The notes under the pieces: generated by a model
The model's database searches: none
What the model saw: the letters and a program-made list of their open reading frames with translations, nothing else
What the model was told of the DNA's origin: nothing
Program-made: the position numbers and the translations under genes
Shown: one piece after another, positions 21,792 to 33,093 of the stretch
Numbering within the stretch: the stretch's first letter is position 1
Layout: each line of letters opens with the position of its first letter
Assembly (NCBI RefSeq): GCF_907165205.1
Contig: NC_058198.1
Location: 20,583,240 to 20,647,239, forward strand
Length of the DNA: 64,000 bases
From: Coccinella septempunctata
Lineage: Eukaryota; Arthropoda; Insecta; Coleoptera; Coccinellidae
Direction: 5' to 3'

Positions 21792-23512
21792 ATGAACCGT
21801 TATATAAGGGATTACGAATGCACATTATATGAAACTATCATAGTAGATATTGATTACCTAAAAACCAATAAATTAAAATTTAATAACAATTTCAACATAC
21901 TGCATGTAAATATACGTAGCATAAATTTAAATTTGCCTGAATTGATCATATTTTTGGAATATTTATCTTTGGATTATGGAATCATTGTACTCACTGAAAC
22001 GTTTCAGATTGAAAATTGTAATCTATTTCAGTTAAATGGATTTAATTGTATTTATAATGAAGGTAGTTATTATACAACAAGAACGATGGAGTGGTCATCT
22101 ACGTTAAAGAGAACCTTAAATTCAGTTATAAAATTGTTGAAATCGGGGAAACAGAAGCTATAGATATGTTAATAAAAGGAGTATGCAATGAAGATATGAA
22201 GGTAACAGCCATATACAGATCTCCACATCAGTGTACAAGACTGTTTAATGAAAGTTTATACAACTATCTGCAAACAATATCATGTCAAAGGCACGTGATA
22301 GTGGGTGATATTAATATCAACATCCTATCCAATGAAGATTTCGCTGAGGAATACAAAAATATTATGAACACCTTTGGATTTGAATCGTTCATAAACAAAT
22401 GCACAAGACGAGCTAGCGGTTCTTGTCTCGATCATTTTTATGCCAAGGGCTGGAATACGAAGAGTACTCCAGACTGCATGAATGGCTATATTCTGGATTA
22501 TTTAATAACTGACCACAACCCGACTATGCTATCTTGCGGCAGAGCTGAGGAAACCAAACAATCAGGCACTACGAACAAAGAAAAGATTTATATAAATTAT
22601 GGGCAACTTGAACAAGACTTACTGAATGAAACCTGGCAAGGAATGTATACGGAAACAAACGTAGATTCAGTTGCTGAAACATTTGTTAACATTCTCACAA
22701 ACTATATAAAAAAAAATACCATTCATGTAAAAATCGAAAACAAAAATATCAAACGTAAGTCCTGGATAACACCATCCCTACTAAAATCAATAAATGAAAA
22801 AAATAATATGTACAAGGAACTTAAAAAAAATCCGGAAAATCTAGATCTAGGAGGGCATCTTGAAATAAATCCAGAAATGAAGATTCCAGAGACCAAATTC
22901 ATTAAATATCTTGGGATAGTAATTGACGTCAACTTGAAATGGGACCATCACATTAGTCATGTAGTTAAAAAACTTAGAGGTCTCCTGAATAAAGTCAGAA
23001 TTATGAAGAAATATTTGAAAAGCCCTAAATATTTGATAGTATTGTTCAATGCCCTGGTTCAGTCTCAAATTAATTATGGCATCTTGAGATGGGGTGGAGT
23101 TTATGATGTACATCTTAAAAAACTGAATACTATGCAAAAATGGATATTGAGAATAATTCATGGCAAAAAAATTACATATCCGAGTGAACCACTATATCAG
23201 ACATCCAAAATTTTAGACACGAGGCAGCTCTACACACTCAAAATAAGAATTAATATTTTCAAAGGGAAAATAATATTGGAAAAAAAGAACCATCCATATA
23301 CTACAAGAATTAAAAATAATACTTACCAGACCTCAAGAGCAAAGAAAAGAATAGGACAAAGATACTTTTATTATCTCGCACCGCGCATATATGAGAAGCT
23401 TCCTGAAGATCTGACAAAAATTAAAAATTACAAGCAGTTTAAAAAGAAAATTAAATTCTGGATTTTAGAAAGAGGTCGCAAATATGCGGAAACACTGATA
23501 AATCAAACTTAA
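21792..23512 (+). pseudogene. LINE ORF2 with endonuclease but no RT core
   Basis: The N-terminus (MNRYIRDYE..., NILHVNIRSINLN, VLTETFQIEN) is endonuclease and shifts frame near 22085 into a 473-codon open frame. That frame has AIYRSPHQCTRLF, VIVGDININIL and DYLITDHNP (endonuclease), the linker KRKSWITPSLLKSINEKNNMYKEL, and then jumps directly to TKFIKYLGIVIDVNLKWDHHI, the RT thumb, and a complete C-terminal tail. No fingers, palm or YADD block is present, so about 300 residues are missing while the frame stays open. The junction lies near 22840-22880. Confidence 0.78.
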
Positions 23513-23828
23513 AGAATTGCACTAGAATGGTATAAGTTATCACGATTTATGAACTGACCTGAGTTGATAAACTTACCGAGTTGATACTCTTAGGAATTGA
23601 CATTTCACCCACTACACGATTTGTGAGCTGATTTATTGTTCGGAATATTTTTACTTGTATTGTTTTATATCATAAGGTTCATTACGTTAGTTAACTGAAA
23701 AATAAGTTTAGTTGTGTACACCCACAGGTTAAAGGAAAGAAAAAATGTTAATTTATAGTTACGCACAGGTTGTAAATTCTAGAATTGAAAACCTCTGTAA
23801 CTCGTCATGTTTATTTATGTTGAATAAA

Positions 23829-23857
23829 CATTATTATTATTATTATTATTATTATAT
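23829..23857 (+). repeat. (ATT)n tail of the LINE
   Basis: About nine ATT/TTA units directly after the AATAAA signal of the LINE, as expected for the 3' end of this element type. Confidence 0.8.
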
Positions 23858-23869
23858 AAAAACCCCCAA

Positions 23870-24818
23870 TCTTGTTTATCCTCTAGGCATCATTAATAAA
23901 CTTGAATACCACTCTTCCGTAGCTGGTAACAACGAAAATATTCTTTGAAATATCACTTGTAACAACACGGAATGACGTTTGCTTGTACTTTTTGAGGTTA
24001 TAAGGATCCATTTGCCTGTTCGTTTGAGAAAAAACCGTTTCAATCAATTCACTATGTTAATATTTCTACAAGATAATTCGAAATACTTGTGACTTATTTT
24101 TAATAAAATAATCAAATATTGGTTAGGTGTACTAGGTTAGAAAAATTCAAATTTGACATTTGTTCTTTCTAACTCCGCCCATTTCGAGATGCGAGCTGCT
24201 CAAGGTCAACGAAACTCGCTTGGTCAAAATAGTGGAGTGGTACATCTTGTTAATCTTTGGTATGTGCGTAACTGCGTGACTACTCAGACGCTGTCCTGCA
24301 CTGGGTGGTGATCGTCGTATTAGTGATGACGTGGCAATTGTGGTAGGTCAGTGTTCCAGATCCAAACAAGGGAAAAACGTGAACTAATGTCAATTTTCGT
24401 TTTATTATTAATAAATAAGAATTTTTTTCACGGTGAGTGTATTCAATTTTGAACGACAGTCATTTCTATATACTTTTCTTTAATTGTTATCCTACATTAA
24501 GCTTAAAATATGCTAGAAACCTAGAACGTGCATAACCTCAAATCTTTATATTTGATTTGAATTTCGAATTATTATTCGTATCATTCAAAATATTATGATT
24601 TTGTCTAGGTATTCACAATATTTCATCTAGAAATAATATTATACTAACAGATAAAAGTGTAATTGAGAAGAAATATGGACTTGTTGAAGCATATATAACT
24701 TCTTAAGACTTATCATCTGGCTATTAATATTAATTAACTTGTTATATATCTTTCAGATGACTGGAAAAGGAGTAATTTCATTGTCCCACATTGTTGTATT
24801 TTTCATTTTCAATTTCAG
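23870..24818. other. No coding exon assigned; upstream part of the YqaJ gene locus
   Basis: About 950 bp, AT-rich. The first exon of the downstream YqaJ/SWIM gene should lie here, because the exon at 24819 begins with a splice acceptor (TTTCAG). No matching N-terminal coding block (compare residues 1-20 of the 43-kb gene) was found, so the 5' end may be lost. Confidence 0.45.
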
Positions 24819-26059
24819 AGAGGAGAAAATGGTTTTTCTAGTGAAAATGTTGTGCGTACACATTTCGATCCTGAAGTACAACCTATGTTACTTAAAGGAG
24901 AAGTGCAAGCAAGTATGAAGAACAGAGTGTATTCTGTTGAGGTAGGAAATATAATTTATAATGAAGGAATTTCAAATTATGTTTATTATTTCAGATATCT
25001 TTAGACGCAGAAGATGGCATTGTTGCTGCAACCTGCTCGTGCCCCAGGGGCCAGTTAGTTTGCCACCATATGGCAGCTCTCTGCATTTTTGGACTCAATC
25101 ATTTTAGTGTAACGGATAAACCATGCATATGGAATAAACCAAAAAAAAGTTCTGAGCAAGATGAAGTTCAAAACATAACACGAATCTTTCCAAAAAAAAA
25201 AAAGAATTACCGTGCTGCAAATCGAATGGCAACAGACCAAGAAATTGAGACATTTGTAAATTCTTTGGGGGAACCAGTTGGATTTACGTGGTTACTGAAG
25301 CCAGAGCCTTCAGAGCTTTATTTAAATTTGGTTCCTGCAATTCAGGATATCATATTCAGTGAGGAGTATCTGGAATCTACTGACAAAACTGAATATTTTT
25401 TGGCGGCAACACATATTTCTCAAGATATGATTGTTAAAATTGCTGAAGTAACAACAGGACAACACAAAAATGAAAATTGGTTAGTCCTCAGGAAGCACAG
25501 AATTACAGCTAGTTATTTTAGCCAAGTAATTGAAGCATGTAAGAGGAACAATTTTCCACCTTCATTATTTAAAACTTTATTAGGAGGGTATAACTTAGAC
25601 GGCGTGAAAGCGGTTCAGTGGGGACGGGATAATGAGGCTGAAGTATTAAATTGCTTTTGTAATGGACTCAAAAGGGATGTCTTGCCAACTGGTTTATGGC
25701 TGGATAAATGTGGATTTTTGGGGGCAAGTCCTGATGGCCTTAAAGGTGATGATTCCATATTGGAAATAAAATGCCCCTATAAATATAAAGCTACAAGTTT
25801 GTCAGAAGTTTCACGAACAGATAGAACTTATTTCAAATATAACAACGAGAGTGGAGATACAATAGTAAACCAAGATCATCCTTACTGGCATCAAATACAA
25901 GGGCAACTTCATATCACAAGAAGAAACTTGTGCTACTTGGTTGTATGGACACCTTCGGAAGTTGAAGTAATTGTTGAAAAATTCGATGAATGGTCAGAAA
26001 ATATGGGGTTATTGAAGGAGTTTTTTATTATTACCTACTTACCATATTTATGTACATAG
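24819..26059 (+). CDS. YqaJ-type nuclease with SWIM zinc finger (older copy), 5' incomplete
   Basis: Two exons are supported: 24819-24941 and 24995-26059, joined across a 53-bp intron (GTAGGAAAT ... TTTCAG). The product has a SWIM finger (CSCPRGQLVCHHMA, CxC..CxH) and a YqaJ/lambda-exonuclease-like domain: KHRITASYFSQV, GLWLDKCGFLGASPDGL, SILEIKCPYK and HQIQGQL. The SPDG aspartate and the E and K of LEIKCP match the metal-binding triad of this nuclease fold. The start codon and first exon are not found. A transposase remnant lies tail to tail on the other strand, so this is the accessory gene of a DNA transposon related to that at 42.8-47.0 kb. Confidence 0.82.
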
Positions 26060-26760
26060 TATGTATTATTGAATTTTTTAATGAATGCATATCATATTTC
26101 TCTCACTTTATTCATCAGTGATTGTTTGCTATAAATCTTTTATTTGAGTTATAACAAAAAACTGCGAACAAATAAATTAATAGGAAAGTATGAAAGAAGT
26201 CTTATTTTTACCACACAAATCTTTTTTATTTAATACTCCTTAATTTATTATGTAACTGCAGTTTCGTGATCAACTGTGATCACATCTTCAGACAAGAGAG
26301 AAGCTAGAATTAATACAAAAATTACAAACCCCGTGAAATGATTATCAACAGAAAAATACAAACGCTATAAACTTATTATCAAACAAAAACGGGAAATAGT
26401 CGAATTTCAACTGACAATTCTTAATATGAGGAATAAGAGAGTAAAAAATCAATAAGCCAGATCGGAACGATAGATTGATTCAGATATATTCCCCATGTTT
26501 AGAATTGTGAATTAAAACTTTGACTACTTCTTGTTTTTGTTTAATAATATAAGTTTATATTGTTTGTTAATAGCCATTTTAAGATTATAGATGTAAAAAC
26601 TTTAAATTTATAAAATTTCCATATTTCGTTGACCTGATATAAAATATCAGGTATTTGAATGTGTCAGACTTAACATGTCAAAAATACAACTTTATGATAA
26701 ATAATAAGTAAAACAACTTAATTTCTGCTGATTTATTTAATTTTCCTTTGGTCATGAAAA
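26060..26760. other. Intergenic between converging transposon genes
   Basis: AT-rich, no ORF. It includes an AATAAA-like signal after the YqaJ gene (about 26170) and a minus-strand hairpin motif at 26261-26291 described separately. Confidence 0.5.
26261..26291 (-). ncRNA. Hammerhead-like hairpin of Penelope type
   Basis: Minus strand reads CTGAAGA, T, then GTGATCA-CAGT-TGATCAC, then GAAAC. The 7-bp stem is perfect. CUGANGA...GAAA are the conserved hammerhead core strands, but one extra base sits before the stem and no closing stems I and III were found, so self-cleavage is not shown. Confidence 0.45.
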
Positions 26761-26762
26761 AT

Positions 26763-27093
26763 TTATTCGCTATCAGATGATGAGTAGAAATTTTTCACCT
26801 CATCAATTGAAGGGTCTTGGAGATTAGTAAGTGCGCCTATAACCTGGAAAATCTCCTCGGCTTGCTCAAATAGAGAGCGTGGGATGAAGCTTAGGATCTT
26901 GTACCTTTTCATTCTTTCTATTGCTCTCTCCACATGAATTCGAGCTCTTGCGATGGTCTCAGTTTGTTTAATTTGTGAGGCGGTAAATTGAGCAGTTTGG
27001 AGGAAGGGCGGGATATTTAGGCTCACTCCATTGGATTGGGTAGCAAATCTCTAATTAGGAACCCTTTGTCTGCCAATATTAAATCACCTGCCT
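26763..27093 (-). pseudogene. THAP/DDE-type transposase, C-terminal remnant
   Basis: The minus strand encodes the last third of the transposase that is complete at 45053-46675: AGDLILADKGFLI (catalytic Asp), then after a one-base frameshift near 27035 GVSLNIPPFLQTAQFT, ARIHVERAIERMK (catalytic Glu) and the C-terminal FQVIGALTNLQ. The rest of the gene is gone beyond about 27095. It faces the YqaJ/SWIM gene tail to tail, the same layout as the younger copy. Confidence 0.85.
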
Positions 27094-27816
27094 ACAACTA
27101 CCGATGTGAAGTTAGCGGCCACTTTATCCGGAGGTAGCAGCCGTTTCGCCAGTGGCGTCGGGTGAATTATATTTTATCATAACTTTTCACTGGAACATAG
27201 TTCGCATATGAAGTTTGTAGAGATTCTCTTTGAGGTCATTTCTAATGCCATATCTTGATATCTGATTATTTTTTTTCCCCAAACTGAAAATTAACCTTCA
27301 ACAAAAACATACTATCTGGTTTCTTCCGAAAACCATTGAAGTAAATAACCTCTACAGATGAAAATAAGAGACAATATTAATAATAACAACAGAAACAAAA
27401 TCTTACAAGTTTATTGCATTCGAAAGGGGCTGAGGGGTGAAAATCACCACCACCCCCATAAATCATAGTTGTTGGAAAAATATCGAAGGAACCGTCCTCT
27501 ACAGATGAAAATCACAGAATAAGTTCTATGTACCCCAAGGAACAATTTTTTATCAATGACATTGAATTCGGAAGGGGCTGAGGGGTGAAAATCACCACCA
27601 CCCCCATAAATCATATTTGTTGGAAAAATATCGAAGGAACCGTCCTCTATAGATGAAAATCACAGGATAAGTTCTATCTACCCCAAGGAACAATTTTTCA
27701 TCAATTTCATTGAATTCGAAAGGGGCTGAGGGTGGAAAATCACCGCCACCCCCATTAATCATATTTGTTGGAAAAATATCGAAGGAACCGTCCTCTACAG
27801 ATGAAAATCACAGAAT

Positions 27817-28190
27817 TTTTACCATTTTCGATTGACTATTTTCTGTAGATGAGAATATTGAAATTTTTAATATTCTGACAGTGAGTACCCATATTTTTTT
27901 CCCTTTTTTTTTTCTTGTCTTGCTTGGTCCGCTCTGATGTGTTTTTTCATCGTTTTTTCATTATTTTCGGTGTTTCTATTTCTTTGTTGAGTGTTTTTAA
28001 TAATTTTACATGCAAAATTTATATTTATAAGGTTCTTATTTATGGTATTCCATCTCTGTCGTATGTATGTCGCTGAATGTAAAACATAATTCCTCATTTT
28101 TAGCCTGAAGAAGGCACAATGAAGTGCCGAAACGTTGTGAAAGAGTAGTTTTGTTGTGTTTGTTCCTTGGACCGATATTACCAAACTGAG
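27817..28190 (+). mobile_element. Penelope-like short insertion in the satellite
   Basis: A 374-bp non-satellite block bounded by the direct repeat ATCACAGAAT (27807-27816 and 28191-28200). It contains a hammerhead-like hairpin near its 3' end and no ORF of note on the plus strand. The Penelope assignment is inference from that hairpin type. Confidence 0.6.
28105..28133 (+). ncRNA. Hammerhead-like hairpin of Penelope type
   Basis: CTGAAGA, A, then GGCAC-AATGAA-GTGCC, then GAAAC. It has the same layout as the motifs at 26261-26291 and 57318-57349, including the single extra base before the stem. Stems I and III were not found closed. Confidence 0.5.
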
Positions 28191-28676
28191 ATCACAGAAT
28201 AAGTTCTATGTACCCCAAGGAACCATTTTTTATCAATTTCATTGAATTCGGAAGGGGCTGAGGGGTGAAAATCACCACCACCCCTATAAATCATATTTGT
28301 TGGGAAAATATCGAAGGAACCGTCCTCTACAGATGAAAACCACAGAATAAGTTCTATGTCTCAAGGAACAATTTTTTATCCATTTCATTGAATTCGGAAG
28401 GGGCTGAGGGTGTAAATTCACCGCCACCCCCATAAATCTTATTTGTTGGGAAAGTAGCGAAGGAACCATCCTCCACAGATGAAAATCACAGGATGAGTTC
28501 TATGTACCCCAAGGAACAATTTTTTATCAACTTCATGGAATTCGGAAGGGGCTGAGGGTGTAAAATCACCGCCACCCCCATAAATTTTATTAGTTGGGAA
28601 AATATCGAAGGAACCGTCCTCTACAGATGAAAATCACAGAATAAGTTCTATGTACCCCAAGGACCAATTTTTCATG

Positions 28677-29768
28677 AGATCTAACAAGATTAACTGGGAT
28701 ACCATCCGGACCAATAGTGAATTTGTTTTTTAGTTTTTTAAAAGCACATATAATTATATCCTCAGAAATATCACCTACATATATTCAATACCGGACTCAA
28801 GTCAGGAGACTCAACAGAATGAGAGTTAGAATTCTATTTTTGGCTGTGACTTACATAAACACTCTTAAAGTTCATTGCAAATGCATCTAGTATGTCCTTA
28901 GGTGTTTTCAATATTTCATCATTAAAGCACATGTGTCCCGGTATTCGTGACTTATTTTTTTTTTGAATAAATATATTTCCAAAAATTATTGGGATTGCTT
29001 TCCAAGTCAGCTTGAGACCTCTGGATGAATTCCCTATAGGCCGATTCCACGTCAAGTTTAACAGATTGTCTGAAGTATCTGAAGCGCTCACGATAAAAAA
29101 TCAATTTATGTCTTCTATTCATTTTGAGATAGTGTTTTTTTACTTTTATTTTGTGAATCAAGTCCTTTGTAAACCATAATGGGTATTTACGAGAGGAACA
29201 TTTTTTCTTGGGAACACACCCTGCGATAACATCTTGAATGGCAGTGTTGAAAACATCACTAGCATCATGTATATTTGTGATACTTCCCAAAAGCTGATTC
29301 CAGTCTATACCACCGAGAAGTCCATAAAATTTTTCCACATCTAGATTTTTGAAGTCAAATCGTTTGGCAGTAGAGGTGAAATTCTTTGGTATGGCAAGGC
29401 AGGATGAAGCCCGCACAATAAGTCCAGGATGATGTGGGTCAGCTGGCACTAATGGATCGTCATCACTAAGCACCTCACACGCGGCATCCTCCAGATAGAT
29501 AACCAAATCTAAAAGTCTGTTATTGTGATTCCGCACCGCACTACACTGTCTCATATTACAGAAGTTCAGGAAACCATCAAAACGAGCAGTGTATCCTGTA
29601 TGTGCAGCACCCTCGTAAACACTTTGAAGCTCCGGTATATTGAAGTCGCCAACAATTACCATATTGCCACCATCATATTTGTCTTCAATTAATTCAAAAA
29701 GTTCATCATACACATCTACAGATTCATTGCATGTAACCCTAGATTCATCTCTGAACGCAACTTTAAAG
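28677..29768 (-). pseudogene. CR1-type LINE fragment: endonuclease C-terminus to RT fingers
   Basis: The minus strand reads DGGNMVIVGDFNIPELQ and RLLDLVIYLEDA (endonuclease), then the linker DWNQLLGSITNIHDASDVF, CVPKKKCSSRKYPLWFTKDL and FWKYIYSKKK. A shift near 28952 leads to HMCFNDEILKTPKDILDAFA and then FTIGPDGIPVNLV, the first RT block, where the satellite begins. It is truncated at both ends. The longest minus-strand ORF extends further right, but that part is antisense Bel-Pao sequence. Confidence 0.8.
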
Positions 29769-30760
29769 GCATTTTGGGAACTCGAAGACCTTCCAATTTC
29801 GGCATCGGAATCACATTCTTCCGATGAGATTCTCTGTGAAGAGATTTTCAAAAAAGATATGTCTCGAGATAGTATAACGGGTCGTTTTGGCGACACTTAT
29901 TCAGTGGCATTGCGTCGTTTCTTGTTGCTAGAGAAACGACTCGATAAAGATTCCTCTCTCCGGCAACAATATAATGACTTCATGCAAGATTATTTAGAAT
30001 CTAACCATATGACGTTGGTAGAGTCAAAGCCTTCTGATGAATCTTCTTATTTCATTCCACACCATTGCGTTCTCAAACCCGATAGTACTTCCACTAAACT
30101 CAGGGTTGTGTTTGATGCTTCAGCGAAGGTTGCTGGTCACTCGTCCTTGAATGATTGTCTTCTTACAGGTCAAAAACTGCAGAAGGATATTGCCACTATT
30201 CTTCTCCGTACACATAAGTTTGTGTTCACGGCCGATATACGACAAATGTATCGCCAAATTCTGATTCACTCAGGTCATCGAAATATCAGCGCATTCTCTG
30301 GAGATTTTCGACCTCAGAGTCAATAAGGTGTTATGAGTTAAACACTGTTACTTATGGGTTGTCTTCAGCTCCTTTTCTGGCGCTTCGAACCTTGCGTAAG
30401 TTGGCTGCCGACGAGAAGGATAGCTATCCTCTAGCTTCTAGGATCCTAAATGAGGATATATACATCGATGATATTGTCTCGGGTTCCGACGATCTTCGAA
30501 AGGCTAAAAATCTCCGAAATGACCTCATTTCTCTTTTGAATATAGGGGGCTTTGAACTGCGAAAATGGGCGAGTAATGAGCCAAAGCTTCTCGAAGGAAT
30601 TCCAATGGAACACCAGCTGATGCAGTCCTTCTCATTCACTGATGGGGAATTTATGAAGATTCTAGGACTTTGCTGGAATCCCAATAGCTTTTCCTTCCCC
30701 TTTTACCTTTTCCTTTGCAGCATCGAAGATAGATTCAATTTGCACGAAACGTAGCATATT
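29769..30760 (+). pseudogene. Bel-Pao reverse transcriptase (second element)
   Basis: Frame 29769-30325 starts within the protease-RT linker (TLKAFWELEDLPIS) and has SYFIPHHCVLKPDSTSTKLRVVF and FTADIRQMYRQIL. A frameshift near 30310 leads to 30359-30754 with SSAPFLALRTLRKLA, EDIYIDDIVSGS (catalytic YIDD, a natural variant of YVDD) and GGFELRKWASN. It is disrupted but relatively little decayed. Confidence 0.85.
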
Positions 30761-31019
30761 ATCGCAACTTGCACGAATTTACGATCCTTTGGGTTTTATA
30801 ACTCCTTTTTTCATTTTTTCATGAAGCATCTCATACAGGTTCTTTGGATTCAAGGTTTACAGTGGGACCAGACGCCTACTCTTGACGTCGTGCACTGTTG
30901 GAATCAATGTCTTTACATTGATTCATTTCATTGATTGATTCAAAGATGAACTTTCTCATCTACAAGATCTACGTATTCCACGTTGCATTTTCCGACAATC
31001 ACATATCGGATTAGAATAA

Positions 31020-33022
31020 CATGGATTCGGCGATAGCAGTGAAAGAGGTTATGCAGCTGTAGTATATTTTCGTTTCATTTATTCATCAGGACAAATTGAA
31101 ACTTTTCTCATCTGTGCGAAATCCAAGGTTGCTCCTATTAAGCGCATATCTCTTCCTCGTCTCGAGTTATGTGCTGCTCTATTGTTGGCCAAACTAATTT
31201 CATTTGTGGTCTCCACTTATCCATCTGTTAGATTTTCTGAACTATGCGCATGGTCTGACTCAACCGTTGCTCTGTCTTGGATCAAATCGTCGCCTCATAA
31301 GTGGAAATCTTTTGTGAGCAATCGAACAACTGAAATTCAAAATCTGGTTCCTCCCGAAAAATGGTTTCATGTTAAATCAGAGGATAACCCTGCTGACTTC
31401 GGCTCTCGCGGTTTAACACCGTTCAGATTGGTGAATTGCACTAAGTGGTGGTCGGGACCGACTTGGTTAAGATCGAATCAAGCTCTTAGCACGCCATTTA
31501 CCTATACTGAAGATTCTTCTCTCTGCTCGGAAGAAGAACGAAAAATTGTCTTGACAACATCGGTTCAGAAATCATTGACTGACGACCTAATATCACAGTT
31601 TTCATCTCTTTCGAAAATTCAAAGCATTTTAGCTTACATTCTGAGGTTCTGCTTCAATGCTCGAAATTCTTCATCGCATCGCCACGGCATGTTAACTATT
31701 TCGGAGTTAACACATGCCTTACTATTTCTTGTAAAGCAAGTTCAGGTGGATATTTTTAGTGTGGAAATCGATCATCTTCGAAAAGGCAAACTTTTGTCAA
31801 AACCTTTCAGGAAACTGAATCCTTTCCTTGACTCGGATGATATTCTCAGGGTGGACGGTCGTATTACTCTTTCAGGGCTCTCCTTTGAGAGCAAACACCC
31901 TGCTTTACTTCCTTGCCAACATCCTCTAACGGATCTTATAATTCGCCATTTCCACTTAAAACATTTGCACCCAGGTCACCAAGCATTGCAGTATCTTATT
32001 TGTCAGCAATTTTGGATACTTTCATCGAGACGAGCTATACATCGCGTGCTCTCAAAATGTAATACTTGCTCCCGTTCAAATCCTAAACCCGTTCAACCGT
32101 TTATGGGAGACTTGCCTTCTAGCCGTTTAAACCAGGTAAAGCCATTTCAATGTTTTGGTGTTGATTTTGGTGGTCCTTTCCTTATCACAATGTCAAGATC
32201 ACGAGGTACTAAATATACTAAAGCGTCTGCCTTTTCATTTGTTTCGCCGTTAAGGCAATACACCTAGAATTGGTTTCTGACCTTTCCTCCGAAGCTTTCC
32301 TGGCAGCTTTACGACGCTTTATAGCCCGCAGGGGGCGGTGTAATAAGATCTTTAGTGACGGTGGTACAAATTTTCGTGGAGCCTACGGCCTTTTACGTAC
32401 TTTGTTCCGCAATGCTACCGAATCTGAGCCTATTGATTGGAGCTTCAACCCTCCATTCGCACCTCATTTTGGCGGTCTCTGAGAAGCCGGAATAAAATCA
32501 GTTAAAACGCACTCAATGAGGGTAATAGGTGAACAGAAACTGACCTACGAAGAACTGTATATGGTTCTGACGCGAATCGAAGCGGTTCTGAATTCGCGAC
32601 CACTTTGCCCGTTGAGCAGTGATCCAAATGACCTATCCGCCTTGACGCCAGGTCATTTTTTGACTCTTGAACCCTTAACATCGCTACCAGATGATGATTT
32701 GTCTCATCTGCAAATCAATAGGCTATCTAGATGGCAATTGCTCTCACGACTTCATGCAGATTTTTGGAAACGTTGGCACAAAGAGTATCTACATACGTTA
32801 CAACAACGAAAAAAATGGGATAAACATCCGAATTCTACCCTAAAACCGGGTACGCTTGTCCTAATTAATGATGGACCTATTTCTCCCTTGCGCTGGCGGT
32901 TGGCACGAATTGAGAAACTACATCTAGGTTTAGATGGAATAGCTCGTGTAGCTACCGTTCGTACTAGCCAAAGTGGGATGCAACGTCCTATAGTAAAGTT
33001 GTGTCCATTACCCCAGCAATAA
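31020..33022 (+). pseudogene. Bel-Pao RNase H and integrase (second element)
   Basis: From about 31020 an RNase H-like block (GDSSERGY) leads into the frame 31182-32267 with WSDSTVALSWIKSSPHKWKSF, the integrase HHCC finger (HFHLKHLHPGHQAL ... CNTCSR) and VDFGGPFLITMSRSRG. A frameshift near 32255 leads to 32270-32482 with FSDGGTNFRGAYGLL and PHFGGL, where a TGA at 32480-32482 replaces the conserved Trp. The C-terminal DUF5641-like domain (32516-33022) ends RPIVKLCPLP. It would integrate element cDNA if intact. Confidence 0.85.
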
Positions 33023-33093
33023 TCATTGCTGAATTTTAATTTTTTTTATTTTTTTCTTCTCTTTAAAATATGTATATTTTAGGTGGGCCGTTA

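Larger units (their letters stand above)
20700..23858 (+). mobile_element. Non-LTR retrotransposon with intact ORF1 and RT-deleted ORF2
   Basis: ORF1 (20796-21539) and ORF2 (about 21792-23512) are followed by a short 3' untranslated region, an AATAAA at 23823 and an (ATT)n tail to 23857. The 5' boundary is a guess from the sequence just before ORF1. The order of RNA-binding ORF1, then endonuclease ORF2, then a simple-repeat tail suits a CR1/Jockey-like LINE. ORF2 lacks its polymerase core, so mobility would depend on another element. Confidence 0.75.
27330..28676 (+). repeat. 148-bp satellite array, about 6-8 units
   Basis: The box CGAAGGAACC recurs at 27484, 27632, 27780, 28312, 28458 and 28606. 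Spacing is 148, 148, 532, 146 and 148 bp, and the 532-bp interval equals one unit plus a 374-bp insertion and its 10-bp duplicate. Each unit also carries GGAAGGGGCTGAGGG and CCACCCCCATAAATC. The left edge is diverged; the right edge meets a LINE fragment. No coding capacity is evident. Confidence 0.9.

Noticed and set aside
27330..28676. CRISPR-like array
   Set aside because: Units are 148 bp and repetitive throughout, without unique spacers, in a eukaryotic context.
29769..29896. N-terminal part of the 314-codon minus-strand ORF over the LINE fragment
   Set aside because: These codons are antisense to the Bel-Pao pol that continues on plus; only the part left of about 29768 is LINE endonuclease.
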